A DNA stretch of 64,000 nt from Selenomonadales bacterium (GTDB taxonomy: Bacteria > Bacillota > Negativicutes > Sporomusales > UBA7701), in the NCBI GenBank assembly GCA_029975165.1, contig JARKPR010000003.1:124001-188000 (forward strand). The letters are read 5' to 3'. Position numbers and translations under genes: made by a program. The notes beneath the pieces were generated by a model. The model saw nothing but the letters and a program-made list of their open reading frames with translations. It was not told the origin of the DNA and searched no databases. The stretch's first letter is position 1, and each line of letters opens with the position of its first letter. This document shows positions 36,938 through 44,615 of the stretch, piece after piece.

Positions 36938-37095
36938 GGCTTTCCAAATTCAAGCCCGACCGGGCAGTGATCGCTTCCATGAACATCTGCGAACATCTGC
37001 GAAAATACTAGCCTCGCGAATATAATTTTTCCGTCTTTTAAAGGACGTTCCCCTTGTACTCCTGCGACCGGGCGAGGTAGGCTGTCCCGCACTTC

Positions 37096-37269
37096 CTAAT
37101 ACCCCTCCCATGATTTATCCCCGTCGTCTTGGAAATCGTCCACGCAATATACACTCGTGCTCCCACATTTGGGGCAGCATTCTAAATAGCCGCCATCGCC
37201 TGTCGGTTTCAGTATTGCTCCCTCGGTATTGAACACTTTTCCACACTTTGTGCACTTTACAACTGCCAT
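37096..37269 (-). CDS. Small zinc-ribbon protein
   Basis: 57-residue protein with two CxxC knuckles: KCTKCGKVF at residues 5-13 and CCPKCGSTSVYC near 33-43, enough for one zinc ribbon. The acidic C-terminus (DDFQDDGDKSWEGY) is unusual. ATG at 37269 is preceded by AAGGAGAG. It lies 62 bp downstream of the radical SAM gene, same strand, and both have AT-rich codon use unlike their neighbours, so they may have arrived together and could work together. Function unknown. Confidence 0.75.
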   Translation of the reverse strand: MAVVKCTKCGKVFNTEGAILKPTGDGGYLECCPKCGSTSVYCVDDFQDDGDKSWEGY

Positions 37270-37331
37270 TTTTCTCTCCTTAAAGCGCAGGCATCTATTC
37301 ACGTTTTGTCTGCTGCAATATACACACCATT

Positions 37332-38456
37332 CTAAAAAGCTATAATTGCCGGTTTATAGTCGTCAGGCAATGCTTCTTCCTTTAAAAATTTGAAATTGTC
37401 ATCATTCAGTATCGGTATAAATATTTCATATGGGATCATAGAAAACTCACAAGCATAATTACTGGCCCCGAACCACATGCCCGCTTTGCTGCTCAAATTT
37501 AAACCTCTGGCAAACTTTGTGTAGTTTGAGCAATCATGAACTGCTAAATCCCAGTTTTCTTCGTCAGCTATTTTCATGAATTTCAAAGTTAATTCCCTGC
37601 TCCAAATCGGCGATATATAGCCATGTCGGGAAATATACATATTTTCGCCATAATAATTGCCGATGTTATTCTCATTCAAATGTAATTCCGCACAATTGAT
37701 AAAATCAAGTTTCGTCGCGAGAATTGCTTGTTTTTTCTTGAAAAACGCTGTGAAAAACTCGGGAGTCATTGGCGTTTCGATACCGACACTTTTAATATAT
37801 TTTTTCGCTAAGCCAATATTTTCAATTACTTTGTCCGAACAATTAGAGGCACCTAGGTTGAAACGGATCTCATCAAGACCGGCTTCACCTAATGCTTTCA
37901 AAGTCTCTTCCGTAGCTAGAGTGCCATTTGTGTATAAATGTTGATGAATCTGAGCATCGCTAAATTTCTTTATGACCGGATAGTATTCTTCAATTTCCAT
38001 GAAAGGCTCCAAATAGACGTAGGCAATGCCCGTGGGTTTTGGGTGGATGGAAAGGAGCAAATCTATATCCTTTTCGTAAAATTTCGTGCCGCCAATTTCC
38101 CACATGCCTTCGCCAACCGGATGAATAGCTTCCAGTTCGCCATAATTATAACAGAACTTACACGCTAAATTACATTTGTTCGTTTTCCTAATAGCACTCA
38201 AACCGGTACCCAGCAGACAAGAACGACACCCTTGGGGGAATTTGCTTTCATTTCCCACAAAAAAAGTTCTATTGACCAAGGTTTTCAAACCGCTGATTTC
38301 CGACATCAGCTTTTCATTTCTATGATCAATTGCCGCCTCGATTTGCGCAAAGGTAGAGTAAATGATTTCTTCATGTTTTATGCTAATTTCTTCTTCCTCA
38401 GGCAATTGTGCAAAAAAGTCAAACCATATCACCGCATCATTCTTGGAAATTCTCAT
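37332..38456 (-). CDS. Radical SAM protein of unknown function
   Basis: 374-residue radical SAM enzyme. The cluster motif is CNLACKFCYNY near residue 95. It is preceded by QGCRSCLLGTGLSAIRKTNKC, an extra CxxC, and later cysteines (NCSD, INCAE, HDCSN, NYACE) could ligate a second cluster or zinc. GIAYVYLEPFMEIEEYYP matches the second strand region where acidic residues bind SAM. The gene is AT-rich with Lys/Asn/Ile-rich protein, in sharp contrast to the GC-rich surroundings, suggesting horizontal transfer from a low-GC clostridial donor. Its partner may be the zinc-ribbon gene downstream. No substrate peptide or known maturase neighbour was seen. Confidence 0.85.
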   Translation of the reverse strand: MRISKNDAVIWFDFFAQLPEEEEISIKHEEIIYSTFAQIEAAIDHRNEKLMSEISGLKTLVNRTFFVGNESKFPQGCRSCLLGTGLSAIRKTNKCNLACKFCYNYGELEAIHPVGEGMWEIGGTKFYEKDIDLLLSIHPKPTGIAYVYLEPFMEIEEYYPVIKKFSDAQIHQHLYTNGTLATEETLKALGEAGLDEIRFNLGASNCSDKVIENIGLAKKYIKSVGIETPMTPEFFTAFFKKKQAILATKLDFINCAELHLNENNIGNYYGENMYISRHGYISPIWSRELTLKFMKIADEENWDLAVHDCSNYTKFARGLNLSSKAGMWFGASNYACEFSMIPYEIFIPILNDDNFKFLKEEALPDDYKPAIIAF

Positions 38457-38544
38457 AACATATCCGCCTATCTGCTTAGTCCCATAGTATTTAAATTATA
38501 CCGGGTTACGCATGAGTTTTCAACAATGCCGAACGCACAACGAA

Positions 38545-38578
38545 CGCCCTCAGACCCTTGTCTAAAGGCCTGAGGGCG
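38545..38578 (-). terminator. Hairpin downstream of rlmH
   Basis: CGCCCTCAG (38545-38553) pairs with CTGAGGGCG (38570-38578). The T content after it on the minus strand is modest, so termination may be partial. Confidence 0.55.
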
Positions 38579-38591
38579 CGGTTTCGCACCT

Positions 38592-39071
38592 TCACCAATG
38601 GTACGGTTCGCCGCGGCTGATTTTGAAGGCGCGGTAGAGCTGTTCGACGAGGAGGAGGCGGATGATCTGGTGGGTGAAGGTGAGGGCGGAGAAGGAGATT
38701 GTTTCGGCGGCGGCCGCCAGGACGGCGGGGGCGAGGCCGAAGGCGCCGCCGATGGCGAAGGTGAGGTCGCTTTTGCCGGCGAGGGCGAGGGCGTCGAGGC
38801 GGGCGGCGAGGTCTTCGGAGGCGAGGACGGCGCCGCCGCGGTCGAGGACGATAAGGCGGCTGGCGGGGCGGACGGCTTTGAGGAGGCGCTCTCCCTCCCT
38901 GGCGAGGACTTTGGCTTTGTCGGCGGGGGACGGGCTGTCGGGCATTTTTTCTTCGGCGATTTCGACGATGTCGAGGCGGCAGTAGGGGGCGAGGCGTTTG
39001 ACGAATTCGCCGATGCCGTCAAGGAGGTAGCGTTCTTTTATTTTACCGATGGCGACGATGGTGATGCGCAT
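38592..39071 (-). CDS. rlmH: 23S rRNA pseudouridine-1915 N3-methyltransferase
   Basis: SPOUT-fold methyltransferase of 159 residues that modifies helix 69 of 23S rRNA in the 70S ribosome. Family landmarks are the opening MRITIVAIGKIKERYL, LIVLDRGGAVLASEDLAARL, the SAM-binding knot FAIGGAFGLAP, and the C-terminal HQIIRLLLVEQLYRAFKISRGEPYHW, which is nearly invariant. Length matches (E. coli 155). It begins 4 bp after the htrA stop in the walJ-htrA-rlmH order common in Firmicutes. Confidence 0.96.
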   Translation of the reverse strand: MRITIVAIGKIKERYLLDGIGEFVKRLAPYCRLDIVEIAEEKMPDSPSPADKAKVLAREGERLLKAVRPASRLIVLDRGGAVLASEDLAARLDALALAGKSDLTFAIGGAFGLAPAVLAAAAETISFSALTFTHQIIRLLLVEQLYRAFKISRGEPYHW

Positions 39072-39075
39072 GGCG

Positions 39076-40179
39076 TTACTGGCTCGGCATTTCTTCGAGG
39101 AGGACGCTGCGGGTTGCCGCCTGGCCGTTCCTGTTGATGGCGACGTCGACGCGGCTGCCGATGGGCTGGGCGTCGACGACGGCCCTGAGGTCGGCAACGG
39201 TGTTGGTTTCTTTGCCGGCGATGGCGAGGATGAGGTCGCCTTCGCGGATGCCGGCCTTGGCGGCCGGGCCGCCCGGCTGGACGCCGGCTACGTAGACGCC
39301 TTTGTCGACGTTGAGCTGGTAGCCGTAGCGGGCGGCGGTGGTTTTATCGAGGATGCCGACGCCGAGGTAGGCGCGGACGACTCGGCCTTTGTCGATGAGG
39401 GATTGGACGATCGGCCGGACGGTGTTGACGGGGATGGCGAAGCCCATGCCTTCGACGCCGGCGGCGGCGAGTTTGGCGCTGCTGATGCCGATGACCTGGC
39501 CGTCGGCGTTGACGAGGGCGCCGCCGGAGTTGCCGGGGTTGATGGCGGCGTCGGTCTGGATGAGTTTGAAGCGGCGCTCGCCGATTTCGATGGAGCGGTT
39601 GAGGGCGCTGATGACGCCGACGGTGACGCTGCCACGGAATTCGTTGCCGAGGGGGCTGCCGATGGCGATGGCCGGCTCGCCGACCAGGAGGTTATCGGAG
39701 TTGCCGAGGGTGACGGCGGGCAGGCCGGCGGCGTCGATTTTGACGACGGCGAGGTCGGTGACCGGGTCGGCACCTACCCGCCGGCCGGTGAAGGTGCGGC
39801 CGTCGGCGAGGGAGACGGTGAGTTCCTGGGCGTTTTCGACGACGTGGTTGTTGGTGACGATGTAGCCGTCGGCGCTGATGATGACGCCGGAACCGGCGCC
39901 TTGCTCGACGAGGAGCTGACGGTTGAAGAAGTCGCGGACGTAGCCTTTGTTGGTTATGCCGACGACGGCCGGGCCGACGGTCTGGGCGGCGCGGACGATG
40001 GGGGTGTTGCGGGCTTCGGAGACCTGGGCGTGGGCGGTGGGGGGCGCGATGGTGTTCTGGGGGGCGGCGCCGGGCTTGGCGAAGGGGGTGCCGTAGCCGA
40101 GGACGAGGCTGCCGCCGACGAGGGCGCCGAGGACGGCGACGATAAAGTAGGGAGCCAGACGTTGGTAGATTTGTTTCAT
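39076..40179 (-). CDS. htrA: HtrA-family serine protease (trypsin-like, PDZ)
   Basis: Envelope-quality protease of 367 residues. One N-terminal membrane anchor (residues ~8-30). Trypsin-like domain with catalytic triad His in TNNHVVE, Asp in VTDLAVVKID and Ser in NPGNSGGAL. One C-terminal PDZ domain (YLGVGILDKT, then GVYVAGVQPGGPAAKAGIREGDLILAI). This is the DegS/HtrA topology: anchored, active site outside, degrading misfolded exported proteins. Its ATG overlaps the walJ stop by 4 bp (ATGA), so translation is coupled. GGAGGG precedes the start. The upstream two-component genes (walRK) usually found nearby are not in this window. Confidence 0.95.
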   Translation of the reverse strand: MKQIYQRLAPYFIVAVLGALVGGSLVLGYGTPFAKPGAAPQNTIAPPTAHAQVSEARNTPIVRAAQTVGPAVVGITNKGYVRDFFNRQLLVEQGAGSGVIISADGYIVTNNHVVENAQELTVSLADGRTFTGRRVGADPVTDLAVVKIDAAGLPAVTLGNSDNLLVGEPAIAIGSPLGNEFRGSVTVGVISALNRSIEIGERRFKLIQTDAAINPGNSGGALVNADGQVIGISSAKLAAAGVEGMGFAIPVNTVRPIVQSLIDKGRVVRAYLGVGILDKTTAARYGYQLNVDKGVYVAGVQPGGPAAKAGIREGDLILAIAGKETNTVADLRAVVDAQPIGSRVDVAINRNGQAATRSVLLEEMPSQ

Positions 40180-40979
40180 CCTGTTTCCCTCCTGTGATTT
40201 TCGAGGCTGGTGGTGCGGTCGGGATGGGCGACGGCGATGGTGAGGTCGCGGCCGACGGCGCAGCCCTGCTCGCCGAGGATGCCGGCGACGGTGGCTTCGG
40301 CGAGGTCGGGACGGTTGTTTTCCTGGCTGAGGTGGGCGAGGAGGATGTGGCAGTTGTTCTTTTTCGGCAGGCGGGCCAGCGTCCAGCCGGCGTCGGTGTT
40401 GGCGAGGTGGCCGCGGCTGCCGAGGATGCGCTGTTTGAGGAACCAGGGGTAGCTGCCCTGTTTGAGCATGTCGACGTCGTGGTTGGCTTCGAGGACGATG
40501 GCGTCGGCGAAGGCGAGGCCTTTTTGGGCGGTTGCCGTGACGAAGCCGAGGTCGGTGGCGAGGGCGCATTTCTGGTGGCGGTGGAAGAAGCCGAAGCCGA
40601 CGGGGTCGGCGGCGTCGTGGGACAGGCTGAAGGGCTCGATTTTGAGCTTGCCGATGTCGAGGCTGGCGCCGAGGTCGCGGCGGGATTCGCCGGCGATGGC
40701 GGCGCCGGTGCCGTCGGCGTCCATGGCCCGCCAGGCGGCCGGCCGGGCGTATATGGGGAGGCGGTATTTGCGGCTGAGGGTGGGCAGGCCGGCGATGTGG
40801 TCGCGGTGCTCGTGGGTGACGAGGATGGCGTCGAGGTCTTCGATGGCGGTGCCGACGGCGGCGAGGGCGTTTTTGATCCGCCGGCAGCTGATGCCGGCGT
40901 CGACGAGGATGTTGGCGCCGGCCATCTGGATGAGGGTGGCGTTGCCGGTGCTGCCGCTGGCCAGGAGGTGGATGTTCAT
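40176..40979 (-). CDS. walJ: MBL-fold metallohydrolase, WalJ/YycJ-like
   Basis: 267-residue metallo-beta-lactamase-fold protein with the metal motif THEHRDH near residue 56, an upstream LVDAGIS, the later ATDLGFV (Asp) and LEANHDV segments, and a C-terminal LLAHLSQENNRPDLA typical of YycJ/WalJ. Family members are putative nucleases that affect cell-wall and DNA-replication coordination in Bacillus. It is the first gene of the walJ-htrA-rlmH operon here. AGGAGCC precedes the ATG. Confidence 0.92.
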   Translation of the reverse strand: MNIHLLASGSTGNATLIQMAGANILVDAGISCRRIKNALAAVGTAIEDLDAILVTHEHRDHIAGLPTLSRKYRLPIYARPAAWRAMDADGTGAAIAGESRRDLGASLDIGKLKIEPFSLSHDAADPVGFGFFHRHQKCALATDLGFVTATAQKGLAFADAIVLEANHDVDMLKQGSYPWFLKQRILGSRGHLANTDAGWTLARLPKKNNCHILLAHLSQENNRPDLAEATVAGILGEQGCAVGRDLTIAVAHPDRTTSLENHRRETG

Positions 40980-41073
40980 GGCAGGCTCCTTTGCGGGGAC
41001 AAGATGCTGTGGTATTTATTGTTATTCGCTACAAAAAACCACAATTCCTCTTGTCGGGAGCCGGGCGGCCCGG

Positions 41074-42417
41074 CTAGCCGGCGGTTATTTTCGCCTGGAC
41101 GGCGTCTCTGAGCGGGACGGGCAGGGCGGCCAGAAGGGTGGCGGCGATCTCCCGCAGGCGGCTTGCAGTCTTGGCTTCAAATCTGAAGGTGAGCAGGGGT
41201 TCGGTGACGGAGGCGCGGACCATGCCCCAGCCGTCGGCGAATTCAATGCGCACGCCGTCGATGAGGTTGGGGCGGTAGGGGGCGAGGGCGGCGGCGGCGG
41301 CGACGAGGATGGGTTCTTTATCGGCGTGGGGGCAGGGGATGCGGATGTCGGGGGTGAGGAGGTAGTGGGGAATGGCGGCGGCGAGGGCGGCGAGCGGGCC
41401 GCGGGCGGCGACGATGGCCGCGACTTTGAGGGCGGCGAACAGGCCGTCGTCGTAACCGAGTTCGCGGAAGAAGAAGTGGCCGCTTATTTCGCCGGCGAAG
41501 AGGGCGTTTTCCCGCCGGAAGGCTTGTTTGCTGAAGGTGTGGCCGGCGCGGGCCATGACGGCCCGGCCGCCGGCTTTGGCGATTTCTTCGGGCACGACCA
41601 TGGAGCATTTGGCGTCGTAGACGACGGCGCCGGGGCCGGCGGCGAGGTAGTGGCGGGCGAGGAGGACGATGATGTCGTCGTTGTCGAGGGGCCGGCCGCC
41701 GTCGTCGACGAAGCCGACCCGGTCGCCGTCGCCGTCGAAGGCGGCGCCGAAGGCGGCGCCGGTCTCGCGGACCGCGGCGCCGAGGGCGGCGAGGTTTTCG
41801 GCGAGGGCGGGGTTGGGGGGCCGGTGGGGGAAGCGGCCGTCAGGCTGGCAGAAGAGTTCGACGACGTGGTAGCCGAGGCTGCGGAAGAGCTGGGGGGCGA
41901 GGGTGGAGACGGCGCCGTTGCCGGCGTCGAGGACGATTTTGAGGGAGCCCCGCTCGGCGCGGGCGGCGGTGAAGGCGAGGTAGTCGCCGCGGACAGGCAG
42001 CCGGGCGAGGCTGCCGGGGCCGCTGGTGCGGGCGCCGGCGGCGACGAGGCGGGCGATGGCGGCGATGGCGGCTTCGCTGACGGGGTCGGGGCCGAGGACG
42101 AGTTTGAAGCCGTTATAGGGGGCGGGGTTGTGGGAGGCGGTGACCATGACGCCGCCTGCGGCCGCCGTTGTTTGCAGGGCATAGGAGAAGACGGGGGTGG
42201 AGACGGTGCCGATGTCGAGGACATGGCAGCCGGATTCGACGAGGGCATCGATGATGACGGCCTGGAGGGCCGGCGTGGAGAGGCGGATGTCCCCTCCGAC
42301 CACGACCTGGCGGCCGGCAAGCTTGAGGCCGACGGCGAGGCCGATCTTGCGGGCGGCGACGTCGCTGAGGTCGCGGCCGGCGATGCCGCGGATGTCGCAG
42401 GCGTGGAAGATGGTCAT
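41074..42417 (-). CDS. Phosphomannomutase/phosphoglucomutase
   Basis: Alpha-D-phosphohexomutase of 447 residues. Catalytic phosphoserine is in VTASHNPAPYNG near residue 95; the metal loop is DGDGDRVGFVDD near 237; sugar-binding GEISGHFFFRELGYDDG near 315; and a phosphate-binding RASVTEPLLTFRFEA near 410. Interconverts glucose- or mannose-1- and 6-phosphates for glycogen, cell-wall or lipopolysaccharide synthesis. The bifunctional AlgC-like pattern EISGH fits either substrate. No sugar-nucleotide genes adjoin it. It diverges from the peroxiredoxin gene. Confidence 0.93.
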   Translation of the reverse strand: MTIFHACDIRGIAGRDLSDVAARKIGLAVGLKLAGRQVVVGGDIRLSTPALQAVIIDALVESGCHVLDIGTVSTPVFSYALQTTAAAGGVMVTASHNPAPYNGFKLVLGPDPVSEAAIAAIARLVAAGARTSGPGSLARLPVRGDYLAFTAARAERGSLKIVLDAGNGAVSTLAPQLFRSLGYHVVELFCQPDGRFPHRPPNPALAENLAALGAAVRETGAAFGAAFDGDGDRVGFVDDGGRPLDNDDIIVLLARHYLAAGPGAVVYDAKCSMVVPEEIAKAGGRAVMARAGHTFSKQAFRRENALFAGEISGHFFFRELGYDDGLFAALKVAAIVAARGPLAALAAAIPHYLLTPDIRIPCPHADKEPILVAAAAALAPYRPNLIDGVRIEFADGWGMVRASVTEPLLTFRFEAKTASRLREIAATLLAALPVPLRDAVQAKITAG

Positions 42418-42562
42418 GGCCTGTTCTCCCTTCGGGGATTGGTAGGGTTATTGTAGCACGCGGCCGGCGGTTTTTCAACAACGGCGCAGGTTGCGGGGCC
42501 CGGAGGTTACATAACTGAACGCCCCGGCATAGGATATACAAATGTGTTGAGGGGGGCTTCCT

Positions 42563-43159
42563 GTGGAGGAGGGCAAGTCGTCGCCGCCGGCCCGCCAGTG
42601 TTTCCGCCTCGAGGAGCCGGCGCCGGATTTCCGCGCCCCGGCTTATCACCGGGGACGGGAGATCGAGGTGAGCCTGGGCGATTTCCGCGGCCGGTGGCTG
42701 CTGCTGTTTTTTTATTCCAGCGATTTCACGTTCGTCTGACCGACGGAGCTGGCGGCAGTTGCCGACATTTATCCGTGCCTGTGCGACTTCGGCGCGACGG
42801 CCGTCGCCATCAGCACGGACAGCGTGTATGCCCACAAGGTTTTTCACGATATTTCCCCCCACGGCAGCCAGGTGCAGTACCCGCTGCTGTCCGACCGGCC
42901 GGGGGGCATCGCCCGCGCTTACGGGGTATGGGGGGCGGAGACGGGCGCCGCGTACCGGGCGTCGTTCATCATCGACCCCGAGGGGCGCATCCGCTATTAT
43001 TCGGTTTACCCGCGGGAGGTGGGCCGCAATGTTAAGGAGATCGTGCGCACGCTGGCCGGCATCCAGTACGGCGAGGCGACCGGCGAGGGCGCGCCTGCCG
43101 GCTGGAAGCCGGGGATGCCGGGGATAAGCAGGGATTTCGCGTTGGTGGGCACGATATAG
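42563..43159 (+). CDS. Selenocysteine-containing peroxiredoxin (TGA read as Sec)
   Basis: AhpC/TSA-family peroxiredoxin of 198 residues with an in-frame TGA at codon 59 (42737-42739). The context DFTFV-TGA-PTEL matches the invariant FTFVCPTEL, so TGA occupies the peroxidatic cysteine. The frame is open and conserved on both sides ([13 protein letters not shown] before; [16 protein letters not shown] and [13 protein letters not shown] after). The C-terminal region that normally holds the resolving cysteine (GEVCPAGW) reads GEGAPAGW, so it would act as a 1-Sec enzyme needing an external reductant. A CxC (YPCLCDF) follows the active site. A SECIS-like hairpin lies just after TGA. GTG start at 42563 has GAGGGGGG upstream. 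Related PrxU is known in Eubacterium acidaminophilum. Confidence 0.88.
42743..42776 (+). promoter_or_regulatory. Candidate bacterial SECIS element
   Basis: Starting 3 nt after the TGA, ACGGA (42743-42747) pairs with TCCGT (42772-42776). An inner stem CGGC/GCCG, extended past one mismatch by GC and TA pairs, closes an AGTT apical loop at 42757-42760, about 18 nt from TGA. Distance and a G-T-containing loop fit SelB-binding hairpins. Folding was done by eye. Confidence 0.6.
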
Positions 43160-43162
43160 GGG

Positions 43163-43194
43163 AAACGCCGCTAGCAATGGTTAGCGGCGTTTTT
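43163..43194. terminator. Bidirectional terminator
   Basis: AAACGCCGCTA (43163-43173) pairs with TAGCGGCGTTT (43182-43192), followed by T. It separates the convergent selenoperoxiredoxin gene and hydrogenase operon. Confidence 0.92.
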
Positions 43195-43211
43195 CTTGGT
43201 TCTACGCAGTC

Positions 43212-44615
43212 TCAGATTATCAGCGGCTTTGCATTGGGGGCGTTGATGACATGGACGGCGCAGGTGAAACAGGGGTCGAACGACCGTATTACGCGGCCGA
43301 CCTCCACCAGGCTGCCCGGGTCGGCGACCGGGGTGCCGACGAGGGCTTGTTCGATCGGCCCCCGCTGGCCGCGGGCGTCGCGGGGCGAGAATTTCCAGGT
43401 GGTGGGGGTGACGATCTGGTGGTGGAGGATTTTGCCATCGGCGAATTTGAGCCAGTGGCCGAGAGCGCCGCGCATGACGTCGGTGAGTCCGGCGCCTTCG
43501 CCTATGGGCGGCAGTTCGTAGGGCCTGACGGTCGGCTGGCCGGGGACGAGCTGGGCGAGCCAGCTTTCGGCGAGGCGGCAAATTTTGAGCGCTTCCTGGG
43601 CGCGGGCGACGAGACGGTCGATGGCGCCTGTCCCCTGCCGGTATTCGCCGTTCAATATGCCCCGCGCCAGCGGGCCGCTTTCGAAGGCCAGTCCCTTGTA
43701 GCGGGGGGCTTTGGTCCAGGAATAGGCGTCGGGCTTGTCGCGGTCGGGGACGGTGTCCGCGGCCCCCGGCGGTCCGCCGCTTGCATCCCGGTACCAGCTG
43801 TAGCGGACGTCTTCGCTAATGAGGCTGGCGTCGAGGGGCTCGACCGGTCCGCCGCCGGTGACGACGCCGGCTTTGAAGGCCCGCTGGCCGGTGACCGGCG
43901 CGGGGAACATGCCGTAGGACATGAAATTGCCGCCGCTTTTGCCGATGGCGCGGTAGTCGGGGTAGTGGGCGGCTAGCAGTTGCGCGTCAGGCAGATGGGC
44001 GCCTTCGACGAAGTAGCGGATCTCCCGCAGGAGGGCGGTGGCGGCTTTGACGGTGTCGGCGTCGATCTGCCGGGTGACGCCGGTGACGAGGATGGTCTGC
44101 TGGTGGGGAGCCTTGGCACCGAACATGGCCATGAGCTCGTGGGCGAGGGCCGATACGTTGATAGCGGCGGAGAGGTGGTCCTGGAGGGCGGCGGTGGCTT
44201 GCGGGGGCAGGCGCAGGTCGTGTTTGGCGGGGTGCGGCGTCCAGGGCGGGGTGTCGGGCATGGCGGCGTAGTCGGGCATGGTGAGGAGGTAGAAGTGGCG
44301 GAGGTGGTTCTGGATGGTGTCGGCGGCGAGGATGAGGTTAGTGAGGTGTTGGCCGTTGGCGGTGGGGGCGAGGCCGGTGGCCTGCTGGAGGGCGAGGGCT
44401 TCGGCGACGGCGTGGGCGCTGGAGCAGATGCCGCAGATGCGCTGGGCGAAGAGGGCGGCGTCACGGATGTCGCGGCCGACGAGCATCTGTTCCCAGCCGC
44501 GGAAGAGGTGGCTGCCCACCCAGGCGTCGGTGACGCGGCCGCCTTCGATTTCGACGTCGACTCTCATCGGTTCGTGGATGCGGGTGACGGGAAAGAGGAT
44601 TTTTCGGGCCATCAT
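43212..44615 (-). CDS. [NiFe] uptake hydrogenase large subunit
   Basis: Catalytic subunit of 467 residues that binds the NiFe(CN)2CO centre. L1 motif RICGICSSAH near residue 60 and L2 motif DPCFTCAVH near the end supply the four Cys ligands. About 12 residues (VINAPNAKPLII) after the final His are the usual tail removed by a maturation protease, which is not in the window. The position that is Sec in [NiFeSe] enzymes is an ordinary Cys codon. The opening ILFPVTRIHEPMRVDVEIEGGRV is typical of HyaB/HupL. Its ATG overlaps the small-subunit stop by 4 bp, indicating coupling. Confidence 0.95.
   Translation of the reverse strand: MMARKILFPVTRIHEPMRVDVEIEGGRVTDAWVGSHLFRGWEQMLVGRDIRDAALFAQRICGICSSAHAVAEALALQQATGLAPTANGQHLTNLILAADTIQNHLRHFYLLTMPDYAAMPDTPPWTPHPAKHDLRLPPQATAALQDHLSAAINVSALAHELMAMFGAKAPHQQTILVTGVTRQIDADTVKAATALLREIRYFVEGAHLPDAQLLAAHYPDYRAIGKSGGNFMSYGMFPAPVTGQRAFKAGVVTGGGPVEPLDASLISEDVRYSWYRDASGGPPGAADTVPDRDKPDAYSWTKAPRYKGLAFESGPLARGILNGEYRQGTGAIDRLVARAQEALKICRLAESWLAQLVPGQPTVRPYELPPIGEGAGLTDVMRGALGHWLKFADGKILHHQIVTPTTWKFSPRDARGQRGPIEQALVGTPVADPGSLVEVGRVIRSFDPCFTCAVHVINAPNAKPLII

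Noticed and set aside
42544-43035. Frameshifted peroxiredoxin rather than selenoprotein
   Set aside because: The alternative frame gives no peroxiredoxin similarity, whereas reading through the TGA keeps one frame with conserved motifs on both sides.
43212-44615. [NiFeSe] hydrogenase
   Set aside because: The L2 motif has ordinary Cys codons (DPCFTC) and no TGA is present in the gene.
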